From Mucilaginibacter sp. dw_454 (GTDB lineage Bacteria; Bacteroidota; Bacteroidia; Sphingobacteriales; Sphingobacteriaceae): 64,000 nucleotides of DNA. Numbering within the stretch: the first letter of the stretch is position 1; each line of letters starts with the position of its first letter. A program made the position numbers and the translations under genes. Location: contig NZ_JAAVVB010000004.1 in the NCBI RefSeq assembly GCF_018449775.1, positions 186,001 through 250,000 on the forward strand, written 5' to 3'. The notes beneath the pieces are model-generated. The model saw only the letters and a list, made by a program, of their open reading frames with translations, had not been told where the DNA came from and searched no databases. Below, piece by piece: positions 18,031 through 25,582 of the stretch.

Positions 18031-19140
18031 TTATTGCGTACTGTACTTCCTGATCAGCGCAGCGGTTTTGGCAGATGCGCCGGGTTGGCCCATCTTTTCG
18101 TCTAACGTGTCGTAATTAGCCAGCATGGTTTGGCGGTAGGCGGCATCGTTCAAGATCAGGTCCATTTCAGCACCGATTGCAGTAGGGTTGCAGTCTTGCT
18201 GGATGAGTTCTTTAACAATCCCCTCATTAACAATAAGGTTAACCAGCGATATGAACTTGATTTTAACCACTACACGGGCTATACCTATAGACACCGGGTT
18301 ACCTTTATAAACCACCACCTGTGGCACGTTAAACAAGGCCGTCTCTAAAGTAGCCGTGCCCGATGCTACGATAGCTGCATAGGCATTATTGAGGATGTCG
18401 TAAGTTGAATTAAACAGCACGGGAATGTCGCGTTCTTTCAGGTATTGGTGATAGTAATCGGCGTTAAAGGACGGTGCACCGGCAATGACGAACTGATAAC
18501 CGGGGAACTGATCGGCGACGGCCAGCATATCAGGCAACAAGTAGTTGATCTCTTGTCGGCGGCTGCCGGGCAATAGGGCGATGATGCGCTTACTACCTAA
18601 ATTGTGCCTTTGCAGGAAGTCGGCGTCTGGTTTGAAGGCAGCAACGGCATCCAGCAGTGGGTTACCTACATAGTCTACTTCCATGCCCCAGTCCTTATAA
18701 AAGTCGACCTCAAATGGCAGGATGCAGAACAGGTGATCGACCACCTTCTTGATCTTGAGCACCCGCTTCTGGTTCCAGGCCCAAACCTTGGGCGATATAT
18801 AGTAGTATACCGGCAGTCCCTGCTGTTTGGCAAAGGCCGCTATCTTTAGGTTGAAGCCCGGGAAGTCGATCAGTATCAGGATATCTGGGTGATAGGCAGC
18901 TATGTCCTGCTTGCAGAAGGCCAGGTTCTTTAATATGCTACGCAGGTTAGCCACAACCTCCAGGAAACCCATAAAGGCCATATCGGCATAGTGCTTTACC
19001 AGGGTGCCACCTTCGGCCTGCATGAGGTCGCCGCCAAAGAAGCGGAACTCGGCCTGAGGGTCAAGCTTCTTGAGTTCCTTCATCAAATTAGCTCCGTGCA
19101 GATCGCCCGAAGCCTCGCCGGCTACCAGGTAGTATCTCAT
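18031..19140 (-). CDS. lpxB: Lipid-A-disaccharide synthase LpxB
   Basis: A 369-residue GT19 enzyme that joins UDP-2,3-diacylglucosamine and lipid X to make the lipid A disaccharide at the inner membrane. Diagnostic segments: YLVAGEASGDLHGANLMKEL at the start, LILIDFPGFNLKIA near residue 90, KVWAWNQKRVLKIKK near 120, LPGSRRQEI near 215 and ASGTATLETALFNVPQVVVYK near 260. The start is 2 nt downstream of surE on the same strand, forming a surE-lpxB operon common in Bacteroidota. Confidence 0.96.
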   Translation of the reverse strand: MRYYLVAGEASGDLHGANLMKELKKLDPQAEFRFFGGDLMQAEGGTLVKHYADMAFMGFLEVVANLRSILKNLAFCKQDIAAYHPDILILIDFPGFNLKIAAFAKQQGLPVYYYISPKVWAWNQKRVLKIKKVVDHLFCILPFEVDFYKDWGMEVDYVGNPLLDAVAAFKPDADFLQRHNLGSKRIIALLPGSRRQEINYLLPDMLAVADQFPGYQFVIAGAPSFNADYYHQYLKERDIPVLFNSTYDILNNAYAAIVASGTATLETALFNVPQVVVYKGNPVSIGIARVVVKIKFISLVNLIVNEGIVKELIQQDCNPTAIGAEMDLILNDAAYRQTMLANYDTLDEKMGQPGASAKTAALIRKYSTQ

Positions 19141-19142
19141 AG

Positions 19143-19916
19143 TTAAACGTTAAACTTCCAGCTATTCAAAACCGGTATGGCATAATGCGCCGTCATATCA
19201 AATTGAATAGGCACTACCGATACATAGTTGTTATCCAGCGCCCATGAATCAGTGTCCTCGCCATGGTCATTCAGTTGAAACACGCCGCTTAACCAGTAGT
19301 AGGGACGTTTGTATGGGTCCATGCGTTCGTCAAAGTCCTCGGCCCATTTGGCGTTAGCCTGCCGGCAGATCTTGACACCTTTTAAATGCGCACCAGCCGG
19401 GAAGTTGACGTTGAGCAAGGTGGCGGGAGGTAAACCGTTCGCCAATACCTGCTGCGCTATCTCCTTAACATATTTGATGCAATGGCTAAAGTCGGCCTGC
19501 ATGGTGTAATCATCCAATGAGAACCCGATAGACGGAATGCTCTCAATAGCACCCTCAACCGCTGCCGACATGGTGCCTGAGTATAGCACATTGATACCAT
19601 TATTCAAGCCATGGTTAATGCCTGACACACACAGATCAGGCTTCTTGCCTTTAAAGATCTTGGTAACCGCCAGCTTCACACAATCTACCGGGGTGCCCGA
19701 GCAGCTGTACATCTCTATACCTTCGTAAATGTCGACCTTATCCAACCTTAAGGGTTTACCAATAGTAATGGCATGCCCCATTCCAGATTGCGGACTATCC
19801 GGTGCTACCACCACCACACGACCCAGTTCTTTCATGGCATGCATGAGCACTTTGATACCGGGGGCAGTTATACCGTCGTCGTTTACTACTAATATGTTGG
19901 GTTTGGCGTTTGTCAT
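19143..19916 (-). CDS. surE: 5'/3'-nucleotidase SurE
   Basis: A 257-residue metal-dependent phosphatase acting on nucleoside monophosphates in the cytoplasm. The N-terminal ILVVNDDGITAPGI carries the two Asp that bind the divalent ion; SGTPVDCVKLA and CVSGINHGLNNG (with the metal-binding Asn) are the other conserved blocks. Length is normal. It leads the surE-lpxB pair; a -7 box ends 7 nt before its start codon. Confidence 0.96.
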   Translation of the reverse strand: MTNAKPNILVVNDDGITAPGIKVLMHAMKELGRVVVVAPDSPQSGMGHAITIGKPLRLDKVDIYEGIEMYSCSGTPVDCVKLAVTKIFKGKKPDLCVSGINHGLNNGINVLYSGTMSAAVEGAIESIPSIGFSLDDYTMQADFSHCIKYVKEIAQQVLANGLPPATLLNVNFPAGAHLKGVKICRQANAKWAEDFDERMDPYKRPYYWLSGVFQLNDHGEDTDSWALDNNYVSVVPIQFDMTAHYAIPVLNSWKFNV

Positions 19917-19923
19917 GATGGTT

Positions 19924-19931
19924 CAAAATTA
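19924..19931 (-). promoter_or_regulatory. -7 box of surE-lpxB
   Basis: The minus strand reads TAATTTTG, matching TAnnTTTG, ending 7 nt before the surE ATG. No good TTG is present at the -33 distance. Confidence 0.4.
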
Positions 19932-19963
19932 AGAAAACGCTGTCAGCATTTAAGCTTATATCA

Positions 19964-19987
19964 TAAAAAAGCCCCTAAAAGGGGCTT
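19964..19987 (-). terminator. Terminator of acs
   Basis: AAGCCCCT and AGGGGCTT (19969-19987) form a hairpin; on the minus strand it is followed by a T-run (complement of the A-run at 19965-19970). It sits about 40 nt after the acs stop. Confidence 0.85.
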
Positions 19988-19991
19988 GGAA

Positions 19992-20026
19992 TCTTAATTC
20001 TTGACTCTTGGTTCTCGACTCTATCT
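19992..20026 (+). repeat. Period-7 word array (single arm)
   Basis: Five consecutive 7-nt words on the plus strand share the frame TCTTnnn: TCTTAAT, TCTTGAC, TCTTGGT, then TCTCGAC and TCTATCT. The array fills the space from the acs stop codon to its terminator. No complementary arm is seen nearby. Confidence 0.65.
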
Positions 20027-21927
20027 TAAAGAGCACCCTCTTTAATCTCGTCAACAACACCCGGGTCAAGCAATGTCGAAGTATCGCCTAAGTTAGAGGT
20101 ATCACCTTCAGCTATCTTCCGTAGTATGCGTCGCATGATCTTGCCTGAACGGGTTTTAGGCAAGCCTGTCACAAACTGGATCTTATCGGGTTTAGCTATT
20201 GCACCTATAATGCGCGATACGGTCATCATGATATCCTTACGGGTAAGCTCTTCATCATCGTTTTTAGTAGGCGACACCACAAAGGCGTAAACTCCCTGCC
20301 CCTTTATATCGTGTGGATAGCCTACCACAGCCGATTCAACCACGGTACTATGCATATTGATGGCATTCTCCACTTCAGCAGTACCAATACGGTGGCCAGA
20401 TACGTTCAATACATCGTCCACGCGGCCGGTAATTCGATAGTAGCCATCCTCGTCGCGTAAGCAACCATCGCCGGTAAAGTACATATCCGGATAGGTTGCA
20501 AAGTAGGTTTGGCGGCAACGCTCATGGTCGCCATAAGTGGTGCGCAGCATACCCGGCCACGGAAACTTGATACACAAGTTACCGCTTACGCCGTTACCTT
20601 CAATTTCTTTTCCAGCCTCGTCAAAAAGCGCGGGCTGTACACCCGGCAGTGGCAAACTGGCATAGCCGGGCTTAAGCGGTGTAATGCCGGCTATAGGAGT
20701 AATCATGTGGCCGCCATTTTCGGTTTGCCACCAGGTATCAACTATCGGGCAATGGCCATGTCCAATCTTTTCATCAAACCAGTGCCAGGCTTCTTCGTTA
20801 ATCGGTTCGCCTACTGATCCTAGCTTGGTCAATGAACTCAGGTCCTTACCTTTCAGGAAGTCGTCGCCATAACTCATTAATGAGCGTATAGCCGTTGGCG
20901 CTGTATATAAAATGTTAACTTTAAACTTATCTACAATATCCCAGAAACGACCTGCATCCGGATAGGTTGGTACGCCCTCGAACATCAATGACGTAGCGCC
21001 TTGCGACAGCGGGCCGTATACAATGTAAGAGTGCCCGGTTATCCAGCCGATATCTGCAGTGCAGAAGTAAACCTCTTCAGGTTGATATTGAAACGTGGTG
21101 TCAAATGTAAATCCCGCATAAACCATATAGCCACCGCAGGTATGTACCACCCCCTTAGGTTTGCCGGTGGAGCCAGATGTATAAAGGATAAACAGCATAT
21201 CCTCGGCATCCATTTCTTCTATCGGGCATTCTTTGGTTCCCTGGGTTTCTACTTTCTTAACTTCGTCTTCCCACCAAACATCGCGGCCCTTTATCATCGC
21301 CACAGGTGTGCGGGTACGGGTTAACACAATGACCCTTTGTACCGATGGGCAGCGTACCAGCGCATCATCTATAATTGATTTGAGTGGGGTTTCTTTAGTA
21401 CCCCGAAAACCACCATCGGCAGTGATTACGATATTGCATTCGGCGTCTTGAATCCGATCGGCTATGGATTGTGCCGAGAATCCCCCAAAAACTACTGAAT
21501 GTATAGCCCCTATCCTGGCGCAGGCCAGCAAAGCAATAGCCAGCTCAGGCACCATGGGCATATAGATACAGATGCGATCGCCTTTTTTGGCACCGTTATT
21601 TTTAAGTACATTGGCAAACTGGCAAACTTTATCGTGCAGCTGCCGATAAGTCAATATGCGATGATCTTCTTTTGGATCATTCGGTTCCCAGATAATGGCA
21701 GGCTTATCGCCAATGGTATCTAAGTGCCGGTCAAGGCAGTTTTCAGCAATGTTCAACTTTCCACCTTGAAACCATTTGATGTTGGGCTCTTTAAAGTTCC
21801 ATTCCAAAACCGTATCCCATTTCTTCCGCCATTTAAATGTATTGGCAATACCGGCCCAAAACTCTTCGGGCTGGTCGACACTATGTTTATAGACTTCTTT
21901 ATAATGGTCGAACGAGGTGATTTTCAT
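20026..21927 (-). CDS. acs: Acetyl-CoA synthetase
   Basis: A 633-residue AMP-forming acetate-CoA ligase that activates acetate through acetyl-AMP. Signatures: the ATP-binding loop ILYTSGSTGKPKG near residue 258, DTWWQTENGGH near 395, YFTGDGCLRDEDGYYRITGRVDD near 490, and the C-terminal KTRSGKIMRR whose Lys596 is the residue acetylated to switch off this enzyme class. Length is normal. Monocistronic, with its own terminator. Confidence 0.96.
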   Translation of the reverse strand: MKITSFDHYKEVYKHSVDQPEEFWAGIANTFKWRKKWDTVLEWNFKEPNIKWFQGGKLNIAENCLDRHLDTIGDKPAIIWEPNDPKEDHRILTYRQLHDKVCQFANVLKNNGAKKGDRICIYMPMVPELAIALLACARIGAIHSVVFGGFSAQSIADRIQDAECNIVITADGGFRGTKETPLKSIIDDALVRCPSVQRVIVLTRTRTPVAMIKGRDVWWEDEVKKVETQGTKECPIEEMDAEDMLFILYTSGSTGKPKGVVHTCGGYMVYAGFTFDTTFQYQPEEVYFCTADIGWITGHSYIVYGPLSQGATSLMFEGVPTYPDAGRFWDIVDKFKVNILYTAPTAIRSLMSYGDDFLKGKDLSSLTKLGSVGEPINEEAWHWFDEKIGHGHCPIVDTWWQTENGGHMITPIAGITPLKPGYASLPLPGVQPALFDEAGKEIEGNGVSGNLCIKFPWPGMLRTTYGDHERCRQTYFATYPDMYFTGDGCLRDEDGYYRITGRVDDVLNVSGHRIGTAEVENAINMHSTVVESAVVGYPHDIKGQGVYAFVVSPTKNDDEELTRKDIMMTVSRIIGAIAKPDKIQFVTGLPKTRSGKIMRRILRKIAEGDTSNLGDTSTLLDPGVVDEIKEGAL

Positions 21928-22089
21928 AACTGGGTAAATTGGTGAGCGAAAATTAAGTATTTCTATATAAAAACGGCATTTTATCTTTAAAAGTTTAGTT
22001 TTTTCAACATATTAAACGGCGCTGCAACTTGAGTATTAGGCCTTAAACGGAACCATCAAGATATTTTTTAAAATATTTTGAAAACAGTA

Positions 22090-22140
22090 TTGTCTATTCC
22101 ACTTAAAATCCTGATATTTGCAATCCCTTTAATAAAAGGG
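22090..22140 (+). promoter_or_regulatory. rpmB operon promoter with 5' leader hairpin
   Basis: TTG (22090-22092), a 20-nt spacer and GATATTTG (22113-22120, one mismatch) form the promoter. Directly after it CCCTTT (22125-22130) pairs with AAAGGG (22135-22140), followed by TTTT, so the mRNA would begin with a small stem-loop 17 nt before the rpmB ATG; it may stabilise the 5' end or act in ribosomal-protein control. Confidence 0.5.
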
Positions 22141-22157
22141 TTTTAAAAACAATTGTC

Positions 22158-22391
22158 ATGTCAAGAATTTGTGATCTAACAGGAAAGGCGTCAATAGTTG
22201 GTAACAACGTTTCTAACTCAAACCGCAAAACTAAACGCAGGTTTCATCCAAACCTTAAGCTTAAAAAGTTTTATATCCCTGAAGAAGATAAATGGATAAC
22301 TTTAAAAGTATCTACATCAGCTGTTAAAACTATCAGCAAAAACGGGATAACAGCTTGTATCAACAAGTTTGTAAAAAAAGGATACATATAG
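22158..22391 (+). CDS. rpmB: Ribosomal protein L28
   Basis: 77 residues, [20 protein letters not shown] followed by the basic [15 protein letters not shown] segment and [14 protein letters not shown]; normal length for a zinc-free L28 of the large ribosomal subunit. It is the first gene of rpmB-rpmG-DUF4295. The start is fixed by conservation of the N-terminus. Confidence 0.98.
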   Translation: MSRICDLTGKASIVGNNVSNSNRKTKRRFHPNLKLKKFYIPEEDKWITLKVSTSAVKTISKNGITACINKFVKKGYI

Positions 22392-22393
22392 TA

Positions 22394-22487
22394 GTTATAC
22401 GTTAAACGTTTTACGTAATACGTAACACTGCTAACAGATAACATCAATTTGAAAATAACGTAATACGTATACCGTAGTACGTATAAC
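22394..22487 (+). repeat. Period-7 word array, two inverted arms (rpmB-rpmG spacer)
   Basis: Left arm 22394-22428: five 7-nt words GTTATAC, GTTAAAC, GTTTTAC, then GTAATAC and GTAACAC. Right arm 22460-22487: GTAATAC, GTATACC, GTAGTAC, GTATAAC. The reverse complement of the right arm aligns with the left arm with few mismatches, so the transcript can fold into an imperfect hairpin of about 33 bp between two ribosomal genes. Confidence 0.75.
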
Positions 22488-22497
22488 AATAAAGAAG

Positions 22498-22680
22498 ATG
22501 GCTAAGAAAGGTAATAGAGTTCAGGTAATTTTAGAATGTACAGAGCATAAAACAACTGGTTTACCAGGTATGTCTCGTTACATCACTACCAAGAACAAAA
22601 AGAACACAACTGAAAGATTAGAGTTGAAAAAATTCAACCCGGTTTTAAAGAAAGTTACTGTTCATAAAGAAATTAAATAG
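22498..22680 (+). CDS. rpmG: Ribosomal protein L33
   Basis: 60 residues, [20 protein letters not shown] then [21 protein letters not shown]; matches L33 of the large subunit. It lacks the paired CxxC zinc motifs, so it is the zinc-independent form. It lies between two period-7 arrays that form the operon's spacers. Confidence 0.97.
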   Translation: MAKKGNRVQVILECTEHKTTGLPGMSRYITTKNKKNTTERLELKKFNPVLKKVTVHKEIK

Positions 22681-22767
22681 GTTATACGTTGGACGTTTTA
22701 CGTTATACGTAACCAGCAATAATTCATTTAAAAACACAGCGTAAACGGTTAACGTATTACGTACAAC
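22681..22767 (+). repeat. Period-7 word array, two inverted arms (rpmG-DUF4295 spacer)
   Basis: It begins at the first base after the rpmG stop. Left arm: GTTATAC, GTTGGAC, GTTTTAC, then GTTATAC and GTAACCA (22681-22715). Right arm: GTAAAC, GGTTAAC, GTATTAC, GTACAAC (22741-22767), with one 6-nt unit. It is the sister of the array at 22394 with partly different words. Confidence 0.75.
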
Positions 22768-22777
22768 ACTAAAGACA

Positions 22778-22939
22778 ATGGCAAAGAAAGTAGTTGCAAC
22801 CCTTAAAGTTGCCGGTAAAGGCAAAGATTATTCAAAAGTTATTACAATGACTAAGTCTCCAAAAACTGGTGCTTATTCATTCAAAGAGCAAATCGTAGCT
22901 AACGATTTTGTTAAAGACGCAATCGCCGGAAAATTATAA
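22778..22939 (+). CDS. DUF4295 protein, 53 aa
   Basis: MAKKVVATLKVAGKGKDYSK begins this 53-residue basic protein, ending DFVKDAIAGKL. DUF4295 proteins sit after L28 and L33 throughout Bacteroidota and are presumed ribosome-associated; that position is kept here. A terminator follows 29 nt later. It is too short for routine gene callers but conserved. Confidence 0.93.
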   Translation: MAKKVVATLKVAGKGKDYSKVITMTKSPKTGAYSFKEQIVANDFVKDAIAGKL

Positions 22940-22968
22940 TTCCACGAGGAATAATCTATTATAATATT

Positions 22969-23002
22969 AAAGCCATCTTGTTTACGCGAGAAGGCTTTTT
23001 TT
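22969..23002 (+). terminator. Terminator of the rpmB operon
   Basis: AAAGCC (22969-22974) pairs with GGCTTT (22993-22998), extended by TCTTG/CGAGA inside, followed by a T-run. Confidence 0.8.
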
Positions 23003-23008
23003 GTATTT

Positions 23009-23111
23009 GCAGATGTGTGGATATACAGATGTGCAAATGAATTAGAATAAAAGTACTTTTAGCTGATGTTTATTAATCTGCACATCCGCATATTTGCATA
23101 TCTGCACATCT
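23009..23111 (+). repeat. Period-8 word array, two inverted arms (upstream of ftsY)
   Basis: Left arm 23009-23040: GCAGATGT, GTGGATAT, then ACAGATGT and GCAAATGA. Right arm 23078-23109: CTGCACAT, CCGCATAT, then TTGCATAT and CTGCACAT. The right words are the reverse complement of the left word type (ATRTGCRG). The array ends about 10 nt before the ftsY ATG and so forms its 5' leader. Confidence 0.75.
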
Positions 23112-23119
23112 AAAAACAC

Positions 23120-24085
23120 ATGGGACTATTTGATTTTTTCAAGAAAAAGGAAAGCACGCCGGAAGAACAGGAAGTGCTTGATACCGGTTTAGAAAAAACC
23201 AAGGATAACTTTTTTTCAAAAATTACCAAAGTAATTGCCGGTAAATCAACCGTTGATGATGATGTGCTGGATGAGTTGGAAGAGGTACTGGTAACGTCAG
23301 ACGTTGGCGTACAAACCACACTCAAGATTATTGACCGCATCCAGGCCCGCGTTGCGCGCGATAAATATGTAAGCACTGCCGATTTAAACGGTTTGCTGCG
23401 CAATGAAATACAACAATTACTAGCCGAAAATAACAGCAACGATTTTTCAAGTTTTGAATATGGCACGCACAAACCCTATGTAATTATGGTGGTTGGTGTT
23501 AACGGTGTGGGTAAAACTACTACCATTGGCAAACTGGCATATAAACTAAAACAAGCAGGCAATAAAGTAGTATTAGGCGCCGCCGATACTTTTCGCGCTG
23601 CCGCTGTGGACCAGATTAAACTTTGGGGTGAACGTGTAGACGTTAAAGTTGTGGCTCAGGCAATGGGGTCTGACCCGGCGTCTGTGGCTTATGATACCCT
23701 AAAATCTGCAGTTGCTAGTGGCGACGACGTGGCTATTATAGATACCGCAGGCCGCTTACATAACAAAGTTGGGCTGATGAACGAGCTAACCAAGATCAAA
23801 AACGTGATGCAAAAGGTAGTACCCGGCGCGCCGCATGAGATCTTGCTGGTACTTGATGCATCAACTGGTCAAAACGCTATTGAGCAATGCAAGCAATTTA
23901 CCGAGGCCACTGCGGTTAATGCTTTGGCACTAACCAAACTGGATGGCACCGCTAAAGGTGGTGTAGTGATAGGTATATCAGATCAATTTAAAATACCCGT
24001 AAAATATATAGGCGTTGGCGAAGGCGTAGATCATTTACAATTGTTTGATCGGAAGGCGTTCGTAGATTCGCTATTTAAAGATTAA
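23120..24085 (+). CDS. ftsY: Signal recognition particle receptor FtsY
   Basis: A 321-residue SRP GTPase that docks ribosome-SRP complexes at the inner membrane. It starts directly with the N domain (MGLFDFFKKK, a membrane-binding amphipathic helix) and lacks the long acidic A domain of E. coli. The G domain shows the P-loop GVNGVGKT (126-133), ADTFRAAAVDQ, DTAGR (208-212) and TKLDG (272-276). A period-8 array fills the leader. Confidence 0.97.
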   Translation: MGLFDFFKKKESTPEEQEVLDTGLEKTKDNFFSKITKVIAGKSTVDDDVLDELEEVLVTSDVGVQTTLKIIDRIQARVARDKYVSTADLNGLLRNEIQQLLAENNSNDFSSFEYGTHKPYVIMVVGVNGVGKTTTIGKLAYKLKQAGNKVVLGAADTFRAAAVDQIKLWGERVDVKVVAQAMGSDPASVAYDTLKSAVASGDDVAIIDTAGRLHNKVGLMNELTKIKNVMQKVVPGAPHEILLVLDASTGQNAIEQCKQFTEATAVNALALTKLDGTAKGGVVIGISDQFKIPVKYIGVGEGVDHLQLFDRKAFVDSLFKD

Positions 24086-24090
24086 TTTTT

Positions 24091-24190
24091 GTCATTGCGA
24101 GGAGGAACGACGAAGCAATCGCGAGCATTGCAGTCGAACACTTTTCTCCTTGTCCCGAACGTTCGGGACCACGCTATCGCTCGCAATGAC
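24091..24190. repeat. REP-like palindrome, GTCATTGCGAGG family
   Basis: The outer arms GTCATTGCGAG and CTCGCAATGAC mark the ends; an inner perfect palindrome GTCCCGAACGTTCGGGAC (24155-24172) replaces the usual loop. It sits in the ftsY-rimO gap and starts 5 nt after the ftsY stop. Confidence 0.8.
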
Positions 24191-24201
24191 ACACATGAGA
24201 T

Positions 24202-25536
24202 ATGAGGACGAAAGAAATAAGCAAGCCGATACTAACTAAGAAGCCCCGTGTAAACGTGGTGACTTTAGGTTGTTCTAAAAACACCTATGATTCTGAGATT
24301 TTGATGGGTCAGCTTAAAGGCAATGCTTTTGATGTGGTGCATGAATCTAATAAAGTAGGTAAAGACGATATCATCGTGATCAACACCTGTGGCTTTATTG
24401 ACAATGCCAAGCAAGAATCTATCGATACCATTCTTCAATATAGTGAGCTGAAAGAACAAGGTAAAGTTGGCAAAGTTATCGTTACCGGATGTTTATCTGA
24501 ACGTTACAAGCCTGAATTGGAGGCAGAGATCACTAATGTGGACGCCTATTTCGGCACTAATGATCTGCAAAACTTATTAGCCTCTATTGGTGCCAACTAC
24601 AAGCATGAGCTAATTGGTGAGCGTTTGCTGACCACTCCATCTCACTTTGCTTATTTTAAAATTGCCGAGGGTTGTAATCGCCCTTGCTCTTTCTGTGCCA
24701 TCCCGTTGATGCGTGGCAAGCACTTAACCACACCGATGGAAGATTTGGTTAAGGCTGCTGAAAAATTAGCTAAAAACGGTACGAAAGAACTGATATTAAT
24801 TGCCCAGGACCTTACCTATTACGGTCTTGACCTATACGGCAAACGTAATCTGGACGAGTTGCTTCGCCGTATTTCTGATGTTAACGGCATCGAATGGATC
24901 CGCCTGCAATATGCTTATCCTTCAGGTTTCCCGATGGAGATTTTAGATGTAATGAATGAACGTTCTAACATCTGCAAATACATGGATATGCCCTTACAGC
25001 ATATTACTGACAATATGCTTAAATCTATGCGCCGCGGTATCACCAAACAAAAAACTATCGATGTGGTAAACGAGATCCGCGACCGCGTGCCGGGCATTGC
25101 CATGCGCACCACGCTGATTACCGGTTATCCGGGCGAAACTGAGCAAGATTTCGAAGAAATGCAACACTGGGTTGAAGACACCAAATTTGATCGCCTGGGA
25201 TGTTTTACCTATTCGCACGAAGAAAAAACGCATGCACATTCTTTGGTTGACGATGTACCGGAAGAAGTAAAGCAGGAACGCGCTGATGCCATCATGGAAA
25301 TACAGCAAGGCATCTCTTTCGAAAAAAACCAGGAGAAGATTGGCGAGACATTCAAAGTACTCATAGACAAAAAAGACGGACCATATTTTGTGGGCCGTAC
25401 AGAATTTGATTCGCCTGAAGTTGATAACGAGGTTTTGTTGGCCGCTTCGATTGATTACGCTACTGTTGGTACGTTTGTGAATGTAAAGATCGACTCGGCC
25501 GAAGATTTTGATCTTTATGGACATATTGTAAAATAA
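24202..25536 (+). CDS. rimO: Ribosomal protein S12 methylthiotransferase RimO
   Basis: A 444-residue radical-SAM enzyme that adds a methylthio group to an Asp of ribosomal protein S12. The MTTase N-domain cysteines are Cys24, Cys63 and Cys97; the radical-SAM triad is Cys158, Cys162 and Cys165 (EGCNRPCSFC), together binding two 4Fe-4S clusters. The C-terminal ~65 residues are a TRAM domain. RPCSFCAIPLMRGKH and IDKKDGPYFVGRTEFDSPEVD are typical of RimO rather than MiaB. It follows ftsY after a REP element. Confidence 0.96.
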   Translation: MRTKEISKPILTKKPRVNVVTLGCSKNTYDSEILMGQLKGNAFDVVHESNKVGKDDIIVINTCGFIDNAKQESIDTILQYSELKEQGKVGKVIVTGCLSERYKPELEAEITNVDAYFGTNDLQNLLASIGANYKHELIGERLLTTPSHFAYFKIAEGCNRPCSFCAIPLMRGKHLTTPMEDLVKAAEKLAKNGTKELILIAQDLTYYGLDLYGKRNLDELLRRISDVNGIEWIRLQYAYPSGFPMEILDVMNERSNICKYMDMPLQHITDNMLKSMRRGITKQKTIDVVNEIRDRVPGIAMRTTLITGYPGETEQDFEEMQHWVEDTKFDRLGCFTYSHEEKTHAHSLVDDVPEEVKQERADAIMEIQQGISFEKNQEKIGETFKVLIDKKDGPYFVGRTEFDSPEVDNEVLLAASIDYATVGTFVNVKIDSAEDFDLYGHIVK

Positions 25537-25546
25537 ACGAAAGCCA

Positions 25547-25578
25547 TTGCGTAAAAGGTTAAATGATTTTTACATTTG
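25547..25578 (+). promoter_or_regulatory. bshC promoter, near-leaderless
   Basis: TTG (25547-25549), a 21-nt spacer and TACATTTG (25571-25578) match consensus fully. The bshC ATG begins only 4 nt after the -7 box, so the mRNA should start at or within a few bases of the AUG. Confidence 0.7.
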
Positions 25579-25582
25579 ACCA

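Noticed and set aside
22271..22489. A 72-codon minus-strand frame rich in Tyr
   Set aside because: Half of it is the period-7 array and the rest is antisense to rpmB.
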